A stretch of DNA of 64,000 nucleotides from Enoplosus armatus (taxonomy: Eukaryota; Chordata; Actinopteri; Centrarchiformes; Enoplosidae): the NCBI RefSeq assembly GCF_043641665.1, contig NC_092189.1, forward strand, positions 11,060,333 through 11,124,332, in the 5' to 3' direction. Below, piece after piece: positions 12,417 through 21,881 of the stretch. Made by a program: the position numbers and the translations under genes. Every line of letters starts with the position of its first letter. Positions within the stretch are counted from its first letter, which is position 1. The notes beneath the pieces were generated by a model. The model was not told the origin of the DNA, ran no database searches, and saw only the letters and a list, made by a program, of their open reading frames with translations.

Positions 12417-12667
12417 CATAAACATATTTTGTCATTTCTTTCTAGCCGGACAGATCTAATGAGGAAGAGAAAAGGATTTCCTTTTCGGTACCTGGGGCTT
12501 CAGACTGCCTCCACTCCTCCGAAGAATGTGTTCAATTCCAAATCAAGAAAGATGGAGGCAAAGAAAGGTGGAGCAAATCACAAGAATACTTTTCCACACT
12601 GCCACTAGACACGGACACCTCTGAATCCTGCAGTGTTTACAATTCGGAGAAACTGAACTTCTTATAA
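6966..12667 (+). CDS. Type I membrane protein with three Ig-like domains (paralogue B, unnamed)
   Basis: Unnamed, but clearly a paralogue of the minus-strand gene at 1489-4859. Exons: 6966-7017 (signal peptide, starting MSSSVLLTALFTLPFAVG), optional microexon 8936-8950, 9041-9171 and 9257-9392 (domain 1), 10234-10518 (domain 2), 10697-11035 (domain 3), 11146-11327 (transmembrane), 11980-12081, 12206-12304 and 12446-12667. All phases agree, giving 515 residues, or 520 with the microexon. Domain 1 ends in a V-set-like stretch (WTRDKMLVLKEVTHDDQGLY), yet the residue expected to be cysteine after QGLY is not cysteine; QGNY and NGVY in domains 2 and 3 also lack it. LWNRTDP is shared with paralogue A. 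The membrane segment lies around GMFMSLAGFILFI and the tail is longer than in A. TGYSPV in the tail fits a loose ITIM pattern, and the protein ends VYNSEKLNFL. A receptor or adhesion function is inferred. Confidence 0.82.
7055..7300 (+). repeat. Dispersed repeat, TTATTAATCCCTCAGTGGGG family, copy 1
   Basis: This intronic segment matches about 38035-38280 almost base for base over long runs: both have TCAGTGGGGAAAT, GTTCCAGCAGCATACAGG, AGTGCAATAG and a tail of TAAATAA / ACTAAAAAAACAA. A shorter relative (TTTATTGATCCCTGGG) sits at about 43175-43215. It resembles the 3' end of a retroposon; the family name is not known to me. Confidence 0.75.
7985..8840 (+). repeat. Composite decayed dispersed repeat in intron of Ig-like paralogue B
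   Basis: It begins with the AATCAGAATCA-TTTATTGCCAAGTA repeat that also occurs inverted at 6055-6150. It continues with GGCAGCTGCGTTCTGCACCA and later segments (around 8480-8640) typical of middle-repetitive fish DNA. Short ORFs inside it on both strands are riddled with stops and are not called as genes. The exact borders are uncertain. Confidence 0.55.
9480..10175 (+). repeat. TACTTAAGTA-type hAT-like relic, interrupted by a second element
   Basis: The left part (9480-9678) and right part (9944-10175) resemble the elements at 29165-29674 and 42700-43130: a region with GCTAGTTTCAACTTATTTAT, then GTAGTGGAGTAAAA, then GTACCTCAAAACTGTACTTA. The middle is taken up by a separate CAGTGGTTCCC element (9679-9943). 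The outer ends are blurred. Confidence 0.6.
9679..9943. mobile_element. hAT-like non-autonomous element (MITE) with CAGTGGTTCCC ends
   Basis: The left end reads CAGTGGTTCCCAAACTAGGG and the right end is its imperfect inverse, ending TAGGGAACCACTG. The element is about 265 bp with no coding capacity. CAGTGG-type inverted ends are typical of hAT transposons, which make 8-bp target duplications. The flanks here (GCTTAGTC and GTTTCATC) agree at 5 of 8 positions, so any duplication has decayed. It sits inside an older repeat within an intron of Ig-like paralogue B. Confidence 0.72.
12351..12414. repeat. (AT)32 microsatellite
   Basis: This uninterrupted alternating AT run of 64 bases lies in the last intron of Ig-like paralogue B, about 30 bases upstream of the acceptor of the final coding exon (12446). 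Its purity suggests it is young and length-polymorphic. Confidence 0.97.
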
Positions 12668-13430
12668 AACAGAGAATTGGAGCTGAAATTAGGGAAGAAG
12701 AAACGTAAGGCATTGGGAAGCTACAGTATACGTTTCTCAGTGAAGTTGTTGTGGAAAAGAAAGACCTCACTTGTGCCTTTTGCATCTTAGCCTAGTTTTA
12801 ATGGTTTGGTATCAATATTGCATGTCATTTTTTCATGTCATTTTTCTGATGCGTGAGTTGAGCATTAGCCTTCCTGTCTCATATTACGTATTTCTTGACA
12901 CTGTTGATGGTGCTCCTGAAATCTCCTGCTGTTACCTACCTCCAGACCCTCAGGACCAATATGATGTGCACTGTATTTGCTGAGTGTTGGTACGTGTGTG
13001 TTTATGAGAGTAATGTTATCTCTAGGGCTACGTAGAAATTAGAGTGGTGATACGAAAGTTTGTAAAAGGGAATTCTTAAGCACTGTCCAGTAATAGAGCG
13101 TTAGTTGACGTGTTTTTCTCTATCCATCATGTTAACCATTCCTAACTGCAACAACATTTCATTATTATGTTAAATGCCTGTGCAGTTCAGTGGTTTTTGC
13201 AATGATATAGTAGATTTATCCTTGAGGTAATTGTAGTAATAGTTATGTGAAATGTAACACGTTCCACCAAATATTGCAATAGCCTATTAATCTGTAAACT
13301 TTGTGTAGAGGATAATATCTCATTACCAAATCTTTCTTGTGACAAAAGAGGTTGGACTGCTGCTTGTGATATTTTTGGATTATGAAAATGTCATCTCGTA
13401 AACAATAAAATGTGTCTAATACACATTTGA
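12668..13430 (+). other. 3' UTR of Ig-like paralogue B
   Basis: AT-rich, non-coding sequence follows the stop codon at 12665-12667. A canonical AATAAA at 13404-13409 would place the polyadenylation site at about 13425, giving a 3' UTR of roughly 760 bases. No other gene is visible before the prpf19 leader near 13860. Confidence 0.65.
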
Positions 13431-14021
13431 GATGATTTTCTCTAATATACTGTATGTTTGGCTAATGATAATTTTCATTACTGATTAATCTGTGGGTTTT
13501 TTTGTAATGAATGTTTGTATATAAAATATCAGGGAAGTTGCCATCACAAGTTCCCAAAACTCAAGGTGACATGTTCAAATTATTTGTTAGCATGACAGAC
13601 CAAAACCCCTCAGATATTTAAAAGCAGGTTATACTCACATTTGAGAATCTGTAAACAGAGAATATTTTGTATCTTTGCTTGATAAATGATTGAAACAATT
13701 AACTTACGGTCAAAATTGTTGTCAATTACTTTTCTGTCTATCCACTCATCGATTCAGCACTAGTTTTTGGTGCATTGATCAGCGCAGTGGTGTTTTTCTG
13801 GCGCGAGATGGCAGTGGAGCGCCAGTGAAGCTTAAACTCTCAGACTGGAAGAAAGCGTAGAAGAAGAAGAACCTCCGTTTGTAGCGGCAATGAAAGGACA
13901 GCGTGCTACTTACAAATTGAGCAAAACATAAGTAAAGTGTACATTAGCGGTAATAACTATCAAAGTACAGGACCAGTATAATTCCATTTTCACAGGGGTC
14001 TCAAAGGACTGCGTCGAGAAG

Positions 14022-17000
14022 ATGTCTTTGGTTTGTGCAAGTAAGCGAAGTTGAATTCATTCATTTGACGGAGGCATTGCAGGTTAGCTAGGCACCGCGC
14101 TAATGCTACTAGCTAATTTAGCTAATGTTAGCGGCCACGCAGTACCGCCTTCTACTTATGATAGTTCATCGGTCTCGTTTGTGGTGTTATTGTTGGTATC
14201 ATGTGGTTTTTAAGATATAACTGCTTTTTATCCAGTCTCCAACGAGGTGCCGGAGCACCCGTGCGTCTCCCCGGTGTCCAACCAGGTGTTTGAGCGCAGG
14301 CTGATCGAGAAGTACATCGCAGAGAATGGGACGGACCCGATGAACGGACAGCCCTTGTCTGAGGAACAGCTCGTAGATATCAAAGGTAAGCTACTGGGAG
14401 CAGCTGAGGATCTACACTCGGTTGCAAGTTTATCGGGTGACGTTACACCTAGCTAAAACTAATGCATTTTAATACAGCAGCCCTGTAATAAATCCTCATG
14501 AAGGTGAAAATGTCTAGGTTTTGTTCAGTCTGGAGGCTGAAGTTTGAGGTGGTGTTAAATTGTATTGCATTATACAGAGAGGATTTTAATATTGTGCGGC
14601 CCATTTCTTATCAATAAGGATATACTGTAATAAAATACCACTCTGTAACACAGTACTATTTAACTGCAACACAAACTACCACTTGAGAAATTAATTAACA
14701 CCTCCCTAAAACAACTGAACATTATAACCCTCATGAGGGTAGGAGTAATTGTTGTATGAAACTGCATTAGTTTTAGGAATGTGTGCCTGATAAAGTGTTG
14801 TTTAAAGTTAATTGCAACCCTATTGACCAATTGTTAAGCAGTAGTTATGTTTAAAGGTATGTTTGGGCTAAAATCAGATGTTGTACATACAAACAAGATT
14901 AACTTGATTAATGAAGGTGAGAGGCTGCTTGTTCTGAACAAGTTTTCTCTGTTTCAGTGTCCCATCCTATTAGACCAAAGGCACCATCAGCAACAAGCAT
15001 TCCTGCCATTCTCAAGTCCCTTCAAGATGAGTGGGTAAGTATTGTTAACCTTGAGGAGCTGGCAAACGAGAAATCCTCCACAAAACACCTTCCTACTGTA
15101 AATGATCCCCAAAAATTCAGTTTTAAATTAACAGATGATTTTTTCTTTCTAGACCATTTTTCCACCAATATTCTTAACCATAGTAAACATCAGGTGGAGC
15201 AGAATGTGCCAATCTTTTGAATGGCAATTTAGTAAACCACAAAGCAATGAATATTCTGTCTTGACCGAAAATCTTGTTTTCTTGCTCTAAATACGTTTTT
15301 TCCCCACCTGACACGTACAATGCACCTAAAATAATTCAAATATGTTGCCCCCTGGTTGTTTTTGAAAGCCACTGGGGAAACTATGATCCAAGTTGATAAT
15401 TGCAAAAGAGCTCGTAATATAATGGTAGCTTCGAGTCGCTTTTTTCATCCTGTTTTCTTTTCTGTTCTAGGATGCTGTTATGCTTCACAGTTTCACCCTG
15501 CGGCAACAGCTGCAGACTACTCGCCAAGAACTGTCTCACGCCCTCTACCAACACGATGCCGCATGCAGAGTCATCGCTCGACTCACCAAAGAGGTCACTG
15601 CTGCGAGAGAAGGTGCGTTGACAGCAGTTTGTGTGTCCTCTATTGTAGGGCAGAATTCCAGCTGTAAAGCACATTTTTCTACAATCATCAACTGTCTCCA
15701 GAATCTGCTCCACACCAACATGAGTTCATAGATAATATTGCCAGAGCATGGTCTTATGAGGTCTATTACCTTTTTACAGCTCTTGCCACACTCAAACCCC
15801 AAGCTGGATTGATTGCCCCTCAGGCAGTCCCTGCCTCTCAGCCATCTGCAGCAGTGAGTGATTGGCCAGCCAATAAGATACTGATCAGAAATGCTCATCA
15901 TAATCCTTTGCCTTACTTTCTCCTTACAATCAAACAAAAGCTCTTTATTTCTGCCCTCTGTATCTCAGGGTGCTGGTGGCGAGCCTATGGAGGTTAGTGA
16001 ACAGGTGGGAATGACCCCAGAGATCATCCAGAAGGTACGTTTTTTTGTTATACCTACATTAATGATTATTTGGCTACAAGTTTTCTATTTTCATTGGCAG
16101 GTCTAAAGATGTGTTTCAATATGCCTTGTTTTCTGTTTGCAGCTCCAAGACAAAGCTACTATCCTTACTACGGAAAGAAAGAAGGTATTATATTGCTCTT
16201 GTTTTTGTGTTTGTGTTAACACTTGTTCTACAATAATAAGTATATAACAGTTGTACTATGTAATATACTGCCACATTTCTTGCTCAACTGCTTTACTGTA
16301 TTTCTCCAGAGAGGAAAAACTGTCCCAGAGGAGCTGGTTAGAGCTGAGGATCTTAGCAAATACCGGCAAGTGGCCTCGCATGCTGTAAGTATTGATTTCT
16401 TATATAAATTATAAATATATAAAATATAAATTTTTTTCCTTTTTAATCAGAAGGTTGAAACAGCGTTTTGATCGACTTGATGTCAACATGCTCTCTCTTT
16501 GTTGCCTTCAGGGACTTCATAGTGCCAGTGTCCCTGGTATTCTGGCTCTGGATCTGTGTCCCTCAGACACCAGCAAAGTTCTCACCGGTACAGTGATTTC
16601 ATCCAGTGCTCAGCTGCATCTGTCAAGTCTTGTGATTAGTTTACACATTACAAGTCATTGGGAGACTTTTATTTGATAATCGACCCTCTTGCGTTCCTCA
16701 GGTGGCGCTGATAAGAACGTGGTGGTGTTCGACAAGAACGAGGAGCAGATTGTGGCAACACTTAAGGGTCACACCAAGAAGGTCACCTCTGTCATTTACC
16801 ATCCATCCCAGGTAACATTTTCTTTATTTCAACCAGTCTAATCTTTCTACGAAAAAAAATTCTGTGACTGCACTCTTCAGAAAAAAAACATTTAATTAGT
16901 CAGAGAGAGTTTAGTATGATCAGCTAATCCTACTGACTGAATGCTCTTTTTTTTCAACCCTTACTGTTTTTCCCCCCCTCTAGTCCGTGGTCTTCTCTGC

Positions 17001-18695
17001 GTCTCCAGACAACACCATCCGTGTGTGGTCCGTCACCGGAGGCAACTGTGTCCAGGTGGTGCGTGCCCATGAGGCAGGTGTCACTGGACTCTCCCTACAT
17101 GCTACTGGGGACTACCTGCTCAGCTCTTCTGAGGATCAGGTGTGTGCAGTTTGACAAAATCACTAACAGATCTATATTTAACACTGAAGTTTTCACTGGT
17201 TAATTGTGCCACCACACTTAACTTATTTCCTATCTCTTTCTTGACTGTTCTGCAGTACTGGGCCTTTTCTGATATCCAGACTGGTAGAGTCCTCACCAAA
17301 GTCACTGATGAAAGTGCTGGCTGTGGTAAGTTCCTCTTATTTTAATTTGTGTGTTTTGCTGTCTGAATAAGTGCCCTCCTGTTGGTGGCCTCCAGGTGGT
17401 AATGTCTGTGTCTGCCCCCTACAGCTCTCACCTGTGCTCAATTCCACCCTGATGGTCTCATTTTTGGCACTGGGACGGCCGATTCCCAAATCAAGATCTG
17501 GGATCTGAAGGAGCGTACCAATGTGGCCAACTTCCCAGGCCACTCTGGCCCTGTCACCTCCATTGCTTTCTCTGAGAACGGATACTATCTGGCCACAGGT
17601 TAGATCTACTAACAGTATTTTTACATCAGGTTGTAAAGTTGCAGGAACATTGGAACAAATGCACACACATCATGAACCTGTACACTGACCTACAATATCT
17701 TAAAGTCCTACTAACATCTTCAGCTCTTGTTTTTGCACTAAATGGATCTGGCATTGTATATTTAATTGTGTTTATTTTAAATTCCCTAACACCCTTGTCT
17801 GCTTCTGTGCTCCAGGTGCCCAGGATAGCTCTCTGAAACTGTGGGATCTGAGGAAACTGAAGAACTTCAAGACCATCACCCTGGACAACAACTATGAGGT
17901 AAGAAACTGCGGGTATTTCTCCTAGGAATAGTTTGATGTTTTGGGAAATTATTTTGTTACCCTGAGTTTGATGAAAAGATTGATACTGTGATCATGTCTA
18001 CACACTAAATATGAAGCTACAGCCTGCAGGGAGTTAGTTTAGCTTAGCATAATGTAGAGGTGCTGTTATTTGGATTGTTTCAATTTTGGAGAGAACCAAG
18101 GCTAGCTGTTTCCCACAGCTTCCTGTCTTAATGCTAAGCTAAGTTAACCACCTTCTGGCTCTAGCTTCATGTTGTACAGACATGAAAGTGGTATTAATCT
18201 TTGCATCAAACTCTTGGCTGACTTGAATTAAGAGTCTGCTAAGTGATATTAACAATGTTAATTGGAAATATAAGCGTAGCAACTATATTAAGTTGATTCA
18301 CATACATCCGCTTTGTGGATTTAACTGCAACAATGATGTTTGAATCTAAACATTTTTTTGTTCTCTTTCAGGTGAAGTCCCTTGTGTTTGACCAGAGTGG
18401 TACCTACCTGGCTGTAGGAGGGTCGGACATCCGTGTCTACATCTGCAAGCAGTGGTCTGAGGTCCTCAACTTCACAGGTGAGGGGAAAGAAATGCTAATC
18501 TGCTTTCTAATGTTCATCCAGTATGAATGTCATATGGTGTTTTGGTGTCTGAGGAAGTAGCAGATTTTTCACCTTGCTTTTGCTTCTCCAATTGTAGACC
18601 ATACAGGATTGGTGACTGGAGTGGCCTTTGGAGAAAACGCTCAGTTCCTGGCCTCTGCAGGAATGGACAGAAGTCTCAAATTTTACAGTTTGTAG
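14022..18695 (+). CDS. prpf19: Pre-mRNA-processing factor 19 (U-box/WD40 E3 ubiquitin ligase)
   Basis: Prp19 is the core of the NTC/Prp19 complex that activates the spliceosome by ubiquitin signalling and also acts in DNA repair. Sixteen exons join to 505 residues (human about 504): 14022-14040, 14236-14385, 14958-15034, 15471-15612, 15780-15853, 15969-16034, 16143-16184, 16310-16384, 16512-16587, 16702-16811, 16984-17139, 17256-17325, 17425-17598, 17816-17898, 18372-18477 and 18598-18695. The N-terminal U-box begins [20 protein letters not shown]. The coiled-coil tetramerisation stretch follows ([20 protein letters not shown]), and the C-terminal half forms WD40 repeats (for example [20 protein letters not shown]). 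The near identity to vertebrate Prp19 throughout makes the call secure. Nothing is missing. Intron 2 contains a palindromic repeat at 14440-14800. Confidence 0.98.
14440..14800. mobile_element. Fold-back (palindromic) element in prpf19 intron 2
   Basis: The left arm (about 14440-14580) contains CTAAAACTAATGCA and CCTCATGAAGG. The right arm (about 14640-14800), read in reverse complement, contains CTAAAACTAATGCAGTTTCA and CCCTCATGAGGGTTATAATG in the same order. The RNA could form a long imperfect hairpin. A related palindrome lies at about 21140-21420 in tcirg1 intron 1. This resembles a non-autonomous DNA element; the superfamily is not determined. Confidence 0.65.
17925..18240 (+). repeat. 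Dispersed repeat, TATGAAGCTACAGCC family, copy 1
   Basis: This lies in a prpf19 intron and is shared with about 34325-34700. Both have a TAGTTYGAYRTTTTG-like start, then CTAAATATGAAGCTACAGCC, then TTAGCTTAGCAT, then a CTAGCTG / CTAGCCT segment. No coding capacity. The family is not named from sequence alone. Confidence 0.7.
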
Positions 18696-19420
18696 AAAAG
18701 GATAAATTCAGGATGAAAGGAGGATAGATGGTCTCTATGTCTGACCAGTCACTATCCTGGACACACACTTGGCATAGATCTTGTAATTTTTAGAAAAAGA
18801 AGAAAAAAAAATCCCTGCTAACTTGGCTTCATTAGTGTGTTTGTCCTCATGTCCAGGTTTGAGATCCCATGTCTGCTATATGAAACCACAGCAGCATTGT
18901 TAGGATAACATGTTTGTTGGCATTGTAAGTCTGAAATGTAAATGATGTGAAATGAGATACAGAAGCCAGTGTAAGGTTGCTGTCTGATTTGCCAGCAAAT
19001 ATGATTTTACTGTAGTATTTCTTTTTTCTTTTTCTCCGTTGTTGTTGTGTGTGGGGATCTAAAGTTGCTTGTAATTCTCCAAAGTGTTGTAGTACGCTGT
19101 TGGGAGCTATAATCGATGTGGCAACAATCTGCTTTGCTTCTTAATGTAGACCAGCTTCATTACAGTATCTTTAGGGTAAGATGAAAATACATCTGTAGTG
19201 ACGTACAGTACAGCTAAGCAGAAAATGAACGGGTATGAGATTAATGTTCCTCTGTGAAAACTTTAGTCTTGTTTAACCCCCCTTCAATTTCATTTTCTAT
19301 TTTCATTTTTTCCATGTAAACTTTTGTCTTTTTCCAATTGTATATTTCTCATTACTTGCTATTTTACCTGTTGCAACTCTGCCCTTTTACAATGAAATAA
19401 AATATCTTTTGTATTGCCAT
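18696..19420 (+). other. prpf19: 3' UTR of prpf19
   Basis: Non-coding, AT-rich sequence follows the prpf19 stop. AATAAA at 19396-19401 predicts cleavage near 19420, giving a UTR of about 720 bases. No other exon is visible. Confidence 0.7.
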
Positions 19421-20500
19421 TCATCCGCTCTGCTGGGTCCTCTGCAGAAATTAAAATGATTTAACATTGACTTCATTTACAGACATTTCATCAAGTCACA
19501 CAAAACTAAAGTAAGTGCATATTAGACCATAGCTGCTGTATGACTGTCCATTGCCTCATGACAAATTCAAACTATAAATGGTGTGTGTATTCAAAGTCCC
19601 TATACTACACTGCAAGGTGTGTTTTGCGTATTGTAATATTGATGTTTGAGCTTCACTGTGCAAAATGATGTATGTGCAGTTTGAGACTAGAAGGCTGTTT
19701 TCACATGAATATGCTGTGGAAAGTTTCTGTGCCCACCTTAGGTAAGCGTTTAAGATCTGTAAGGAATGAGCCTGATTTCTCAACAAGTTTAGAAGTCAAC
19801 CATGGCCCAGTATGCCTCTAACACAAGTGTGAAGTGGAAACATGAAGCAACCAATACATATTCAGAATTGTGTTCAGTATTTACACTTTCCAAATGAACA
19901 ATATCTGCATTTTCACATTCCATTTTGATTTATACAATGAGGGAGAAGGAGTAGATGTAATTGTATGAATCCTACATAATTGAACTTGTTTGGTGGAAAA
20001 ACCATATCAGACAAATTATTCCAAGTAGACTATATTTAAACATGTCTGGAGGGGATATTACCAAGACCTTGTCAAACCTAGGAAACGCACTTGAGGCAAT
20101 ATCATGACATGTTTAAAATATTCTGGCACACAATTTTATCAGTTTTAAACCTAACGGACTTCGACGCTCTCGAGAGTGTTCGAAATCTTAATGTACTACT
20201 CACTACTGAGTAAACTATTGATTACCCACTGTGTAGGGAGTAGTGAATGAGTGAACGAGGAAAAGATTTCGGACACAGCCACAGCTAAATGAGAGTCATG
20301 CCGCTCATTTTTTAATTACGGTGTCGCTTAGCAACTGCTGTTTAGCAAACCAACAACTCCCCACATGATATCTATTAACTGCGCGTGGAAGAACAATAAA
20401 AAGTAGCTAACGTTAGACGTTAAACTCAATCGATTCACGGTCTTTACCGCCATTTAAGTCACGGAAAACCTCGACCTCTCGTGGCCATATGAGAGACGAA
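19421..20500. other. Intergenic spacer between prpf19 and tcirg1
   Basis: AT-rich sequence with no supported gene. It contains a 101-bp element with inverted ends at 20176-20276. The last part merges into the tcirg1 promoter. Short ORFs on the minus strand have no recognisable protein content. Confidence 0.5.
20176..20276. mobile_element. 101-bp MITE-like element with 14-bp inverted ends
   Basis: The left end GTGTTCGAAATCTT (20176-20189) pairs with the right end AAGATTTCGGACAC (20263-20276), with 13 of 14 positions matching as an inverted repeat. The body carries TACTCACTACTGAGTAAAC-like sequence. No clear target duplication is visible. It is upstream of tcirg1. Confidence 0.6.
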
Positions 20501-20508
20501 CGTCAACT

Positions 20509-20518
20509 GTCACGTGAG
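20509..20518. promoter_or_regulatory. tcirg1: CLEAR-like E-box upstream of tcirg1
   Basis: GTCACGTGAG matches the palindromic CLEAR element GTCACGTGAC at 9 of 10 positions. It is bound by the MiT/TFE factors (TFEB, TFE3, MITF) that control lysosomal genes including V-ATPase subunits. A second half-like ACGTGAC follows at about 20528-20534. The site lies about 170 bases before the donor of the first non-coding exon (20689). Confidence 0.55.
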
Positions 20519-20599
20519 TTTGCAGTAACGTGACTTTCACAAACGGGAAGTGCGAATCGAGAACCGAAAACTTCTCACAAACACGTCTGGTTTGTCCCG

Positions 20600-20689
20600 G
20601 TTAACAGTTACCGGTCTGTCCTTCGGCACGGTGCTGGACAGCCTGAGAGAAAGCAGGTTGCAGTCCAGCGGAATTTAGGAGGCAGACAG
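20600..20689 (+). other. tcirg1: Putative 5' non-coding exon of tcirg1
   Basis: A GGCAGACAG|GTGAGA donor ends a leader exon at 20689. The next exon starts at 21876 after TTGTGCAG and has the ATG at 21882. The start of the leader is a guess, placed downstream of the E-box. Confidence 0.45.
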
Positions 20690-21139
20690 GTGAGATATCT
20701 AGTATTTAGCGGCATTTGTGCTCATATGAAGCTGTTTTCTACCTCTATCCACCGTGTCTGGACTATTGTCATGGCATCATTTTAACGGGACTTTTCTTTT
20801 TCTTCATGGAATTCCCCTCATCAACCAAAACGATCCTTTGTTCAGTGTTTTAACGTTACATCTTTTGTTTGATTGCTAATCTGTCAGCCTCGTTTCACTA
20901 AAAACGAAACTTGTTTCTGATGATTATGGCGAAAAAACGTGGACCTGTAGACAGATCCAGACGTTATAGAGGTGAAACAGCTGGAGTTATTATTCGTTTA
21001 AGGAAATGTTCCTTTTAGAAATGTGTTTTTCTTTGTATAACTGCATTGATGTGTCTGTAGTTCTAAGTGTGCGCTGTGCTTATTTAAGTAACACGCAGTC
21101 TTCATACATTGTATAACTTCATACATACACTCAGCTGTC

Positions 21140-21420
21140 GGTTTATAGGTACACCTATGAAGGTTATAATGTTCAGCTTTTGAAACTGTTTCAGAGAAGC
21201 GTTGATTCAACTTCATGGTCACTTTCGAGGCTGTAGGTTTTGGTGCTGTTGTGGTATTTTCTCCACCCTGTTTATATTAATGAGGTTAGTCTAAATATAG
21301 CGCAATACAGCTCAACAGCACCACAAACTGCAGCCTCCAAAATGACCACAACATTGAATCAACACCCATTTAAAACAGTTTCAACAAAAGCTGAACATTA
21401 TGACCTTCATAAAGGCAGGA
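21140..21420. mobile_element. Fold-back (palindromic) element in tcirg1 intron 1
   Basis: The left arm (about 21140-21260) reads ATGAAGGTTATAATGTTCAG, then GTTGATTCAACTTCATGGTC, then GGTGCTGTTG. The right arm (about 21295-21420), reverse-complemented, reads ATGAAGGTCATAATGTTCAG, then GTTGATTCAATGTTGTGGTC, then GGTGCTGTTG. The arms are separated by about 40 bases. It belongs to the same family as 14440-14800, and outer parts may extend to about 21040 and 21500. Confidence 0.72.
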
Positions 21421-21881
21421 CTTATTGCAGAGCTCTTGTATCAGAGTGCATCAGTTTTAGCCAGGTAGACGTTATAAACTGGCAACTGACTACAGAAACG
21501 TGTTTTTTTGTGTATTATAGGGGGATTATTAGGGAGCTTGTAATATTGGCAGAAACGTGTGTGCAAGAATGGAAATCCCACCTGATCATCACAGTCAGGA
21601 GAACCTGACGCTTCCCTTTTCTCAGTTTCCACTCTTATGCTTCTGCATTTTCATTAAGAGGCTTTTATTGTCCTAATAGAAAACAGATGCCCTCTGTGAA
21701 GTTTTATTTATTTATTTTTTATTTTATTTTTTTAAACTGTTCACTGCCTCTCTCTCCCCTTCACTTTCTCAATAGGATCTCTCATTCCACTGTAAACTGC
21801 AGTATTTTGTCATACGTTGTCAATTTCTTTTTGAGGAAAATATTCATTTGGGCTTGTTTCCTTGGTGTTGTGCAGGCAGCC

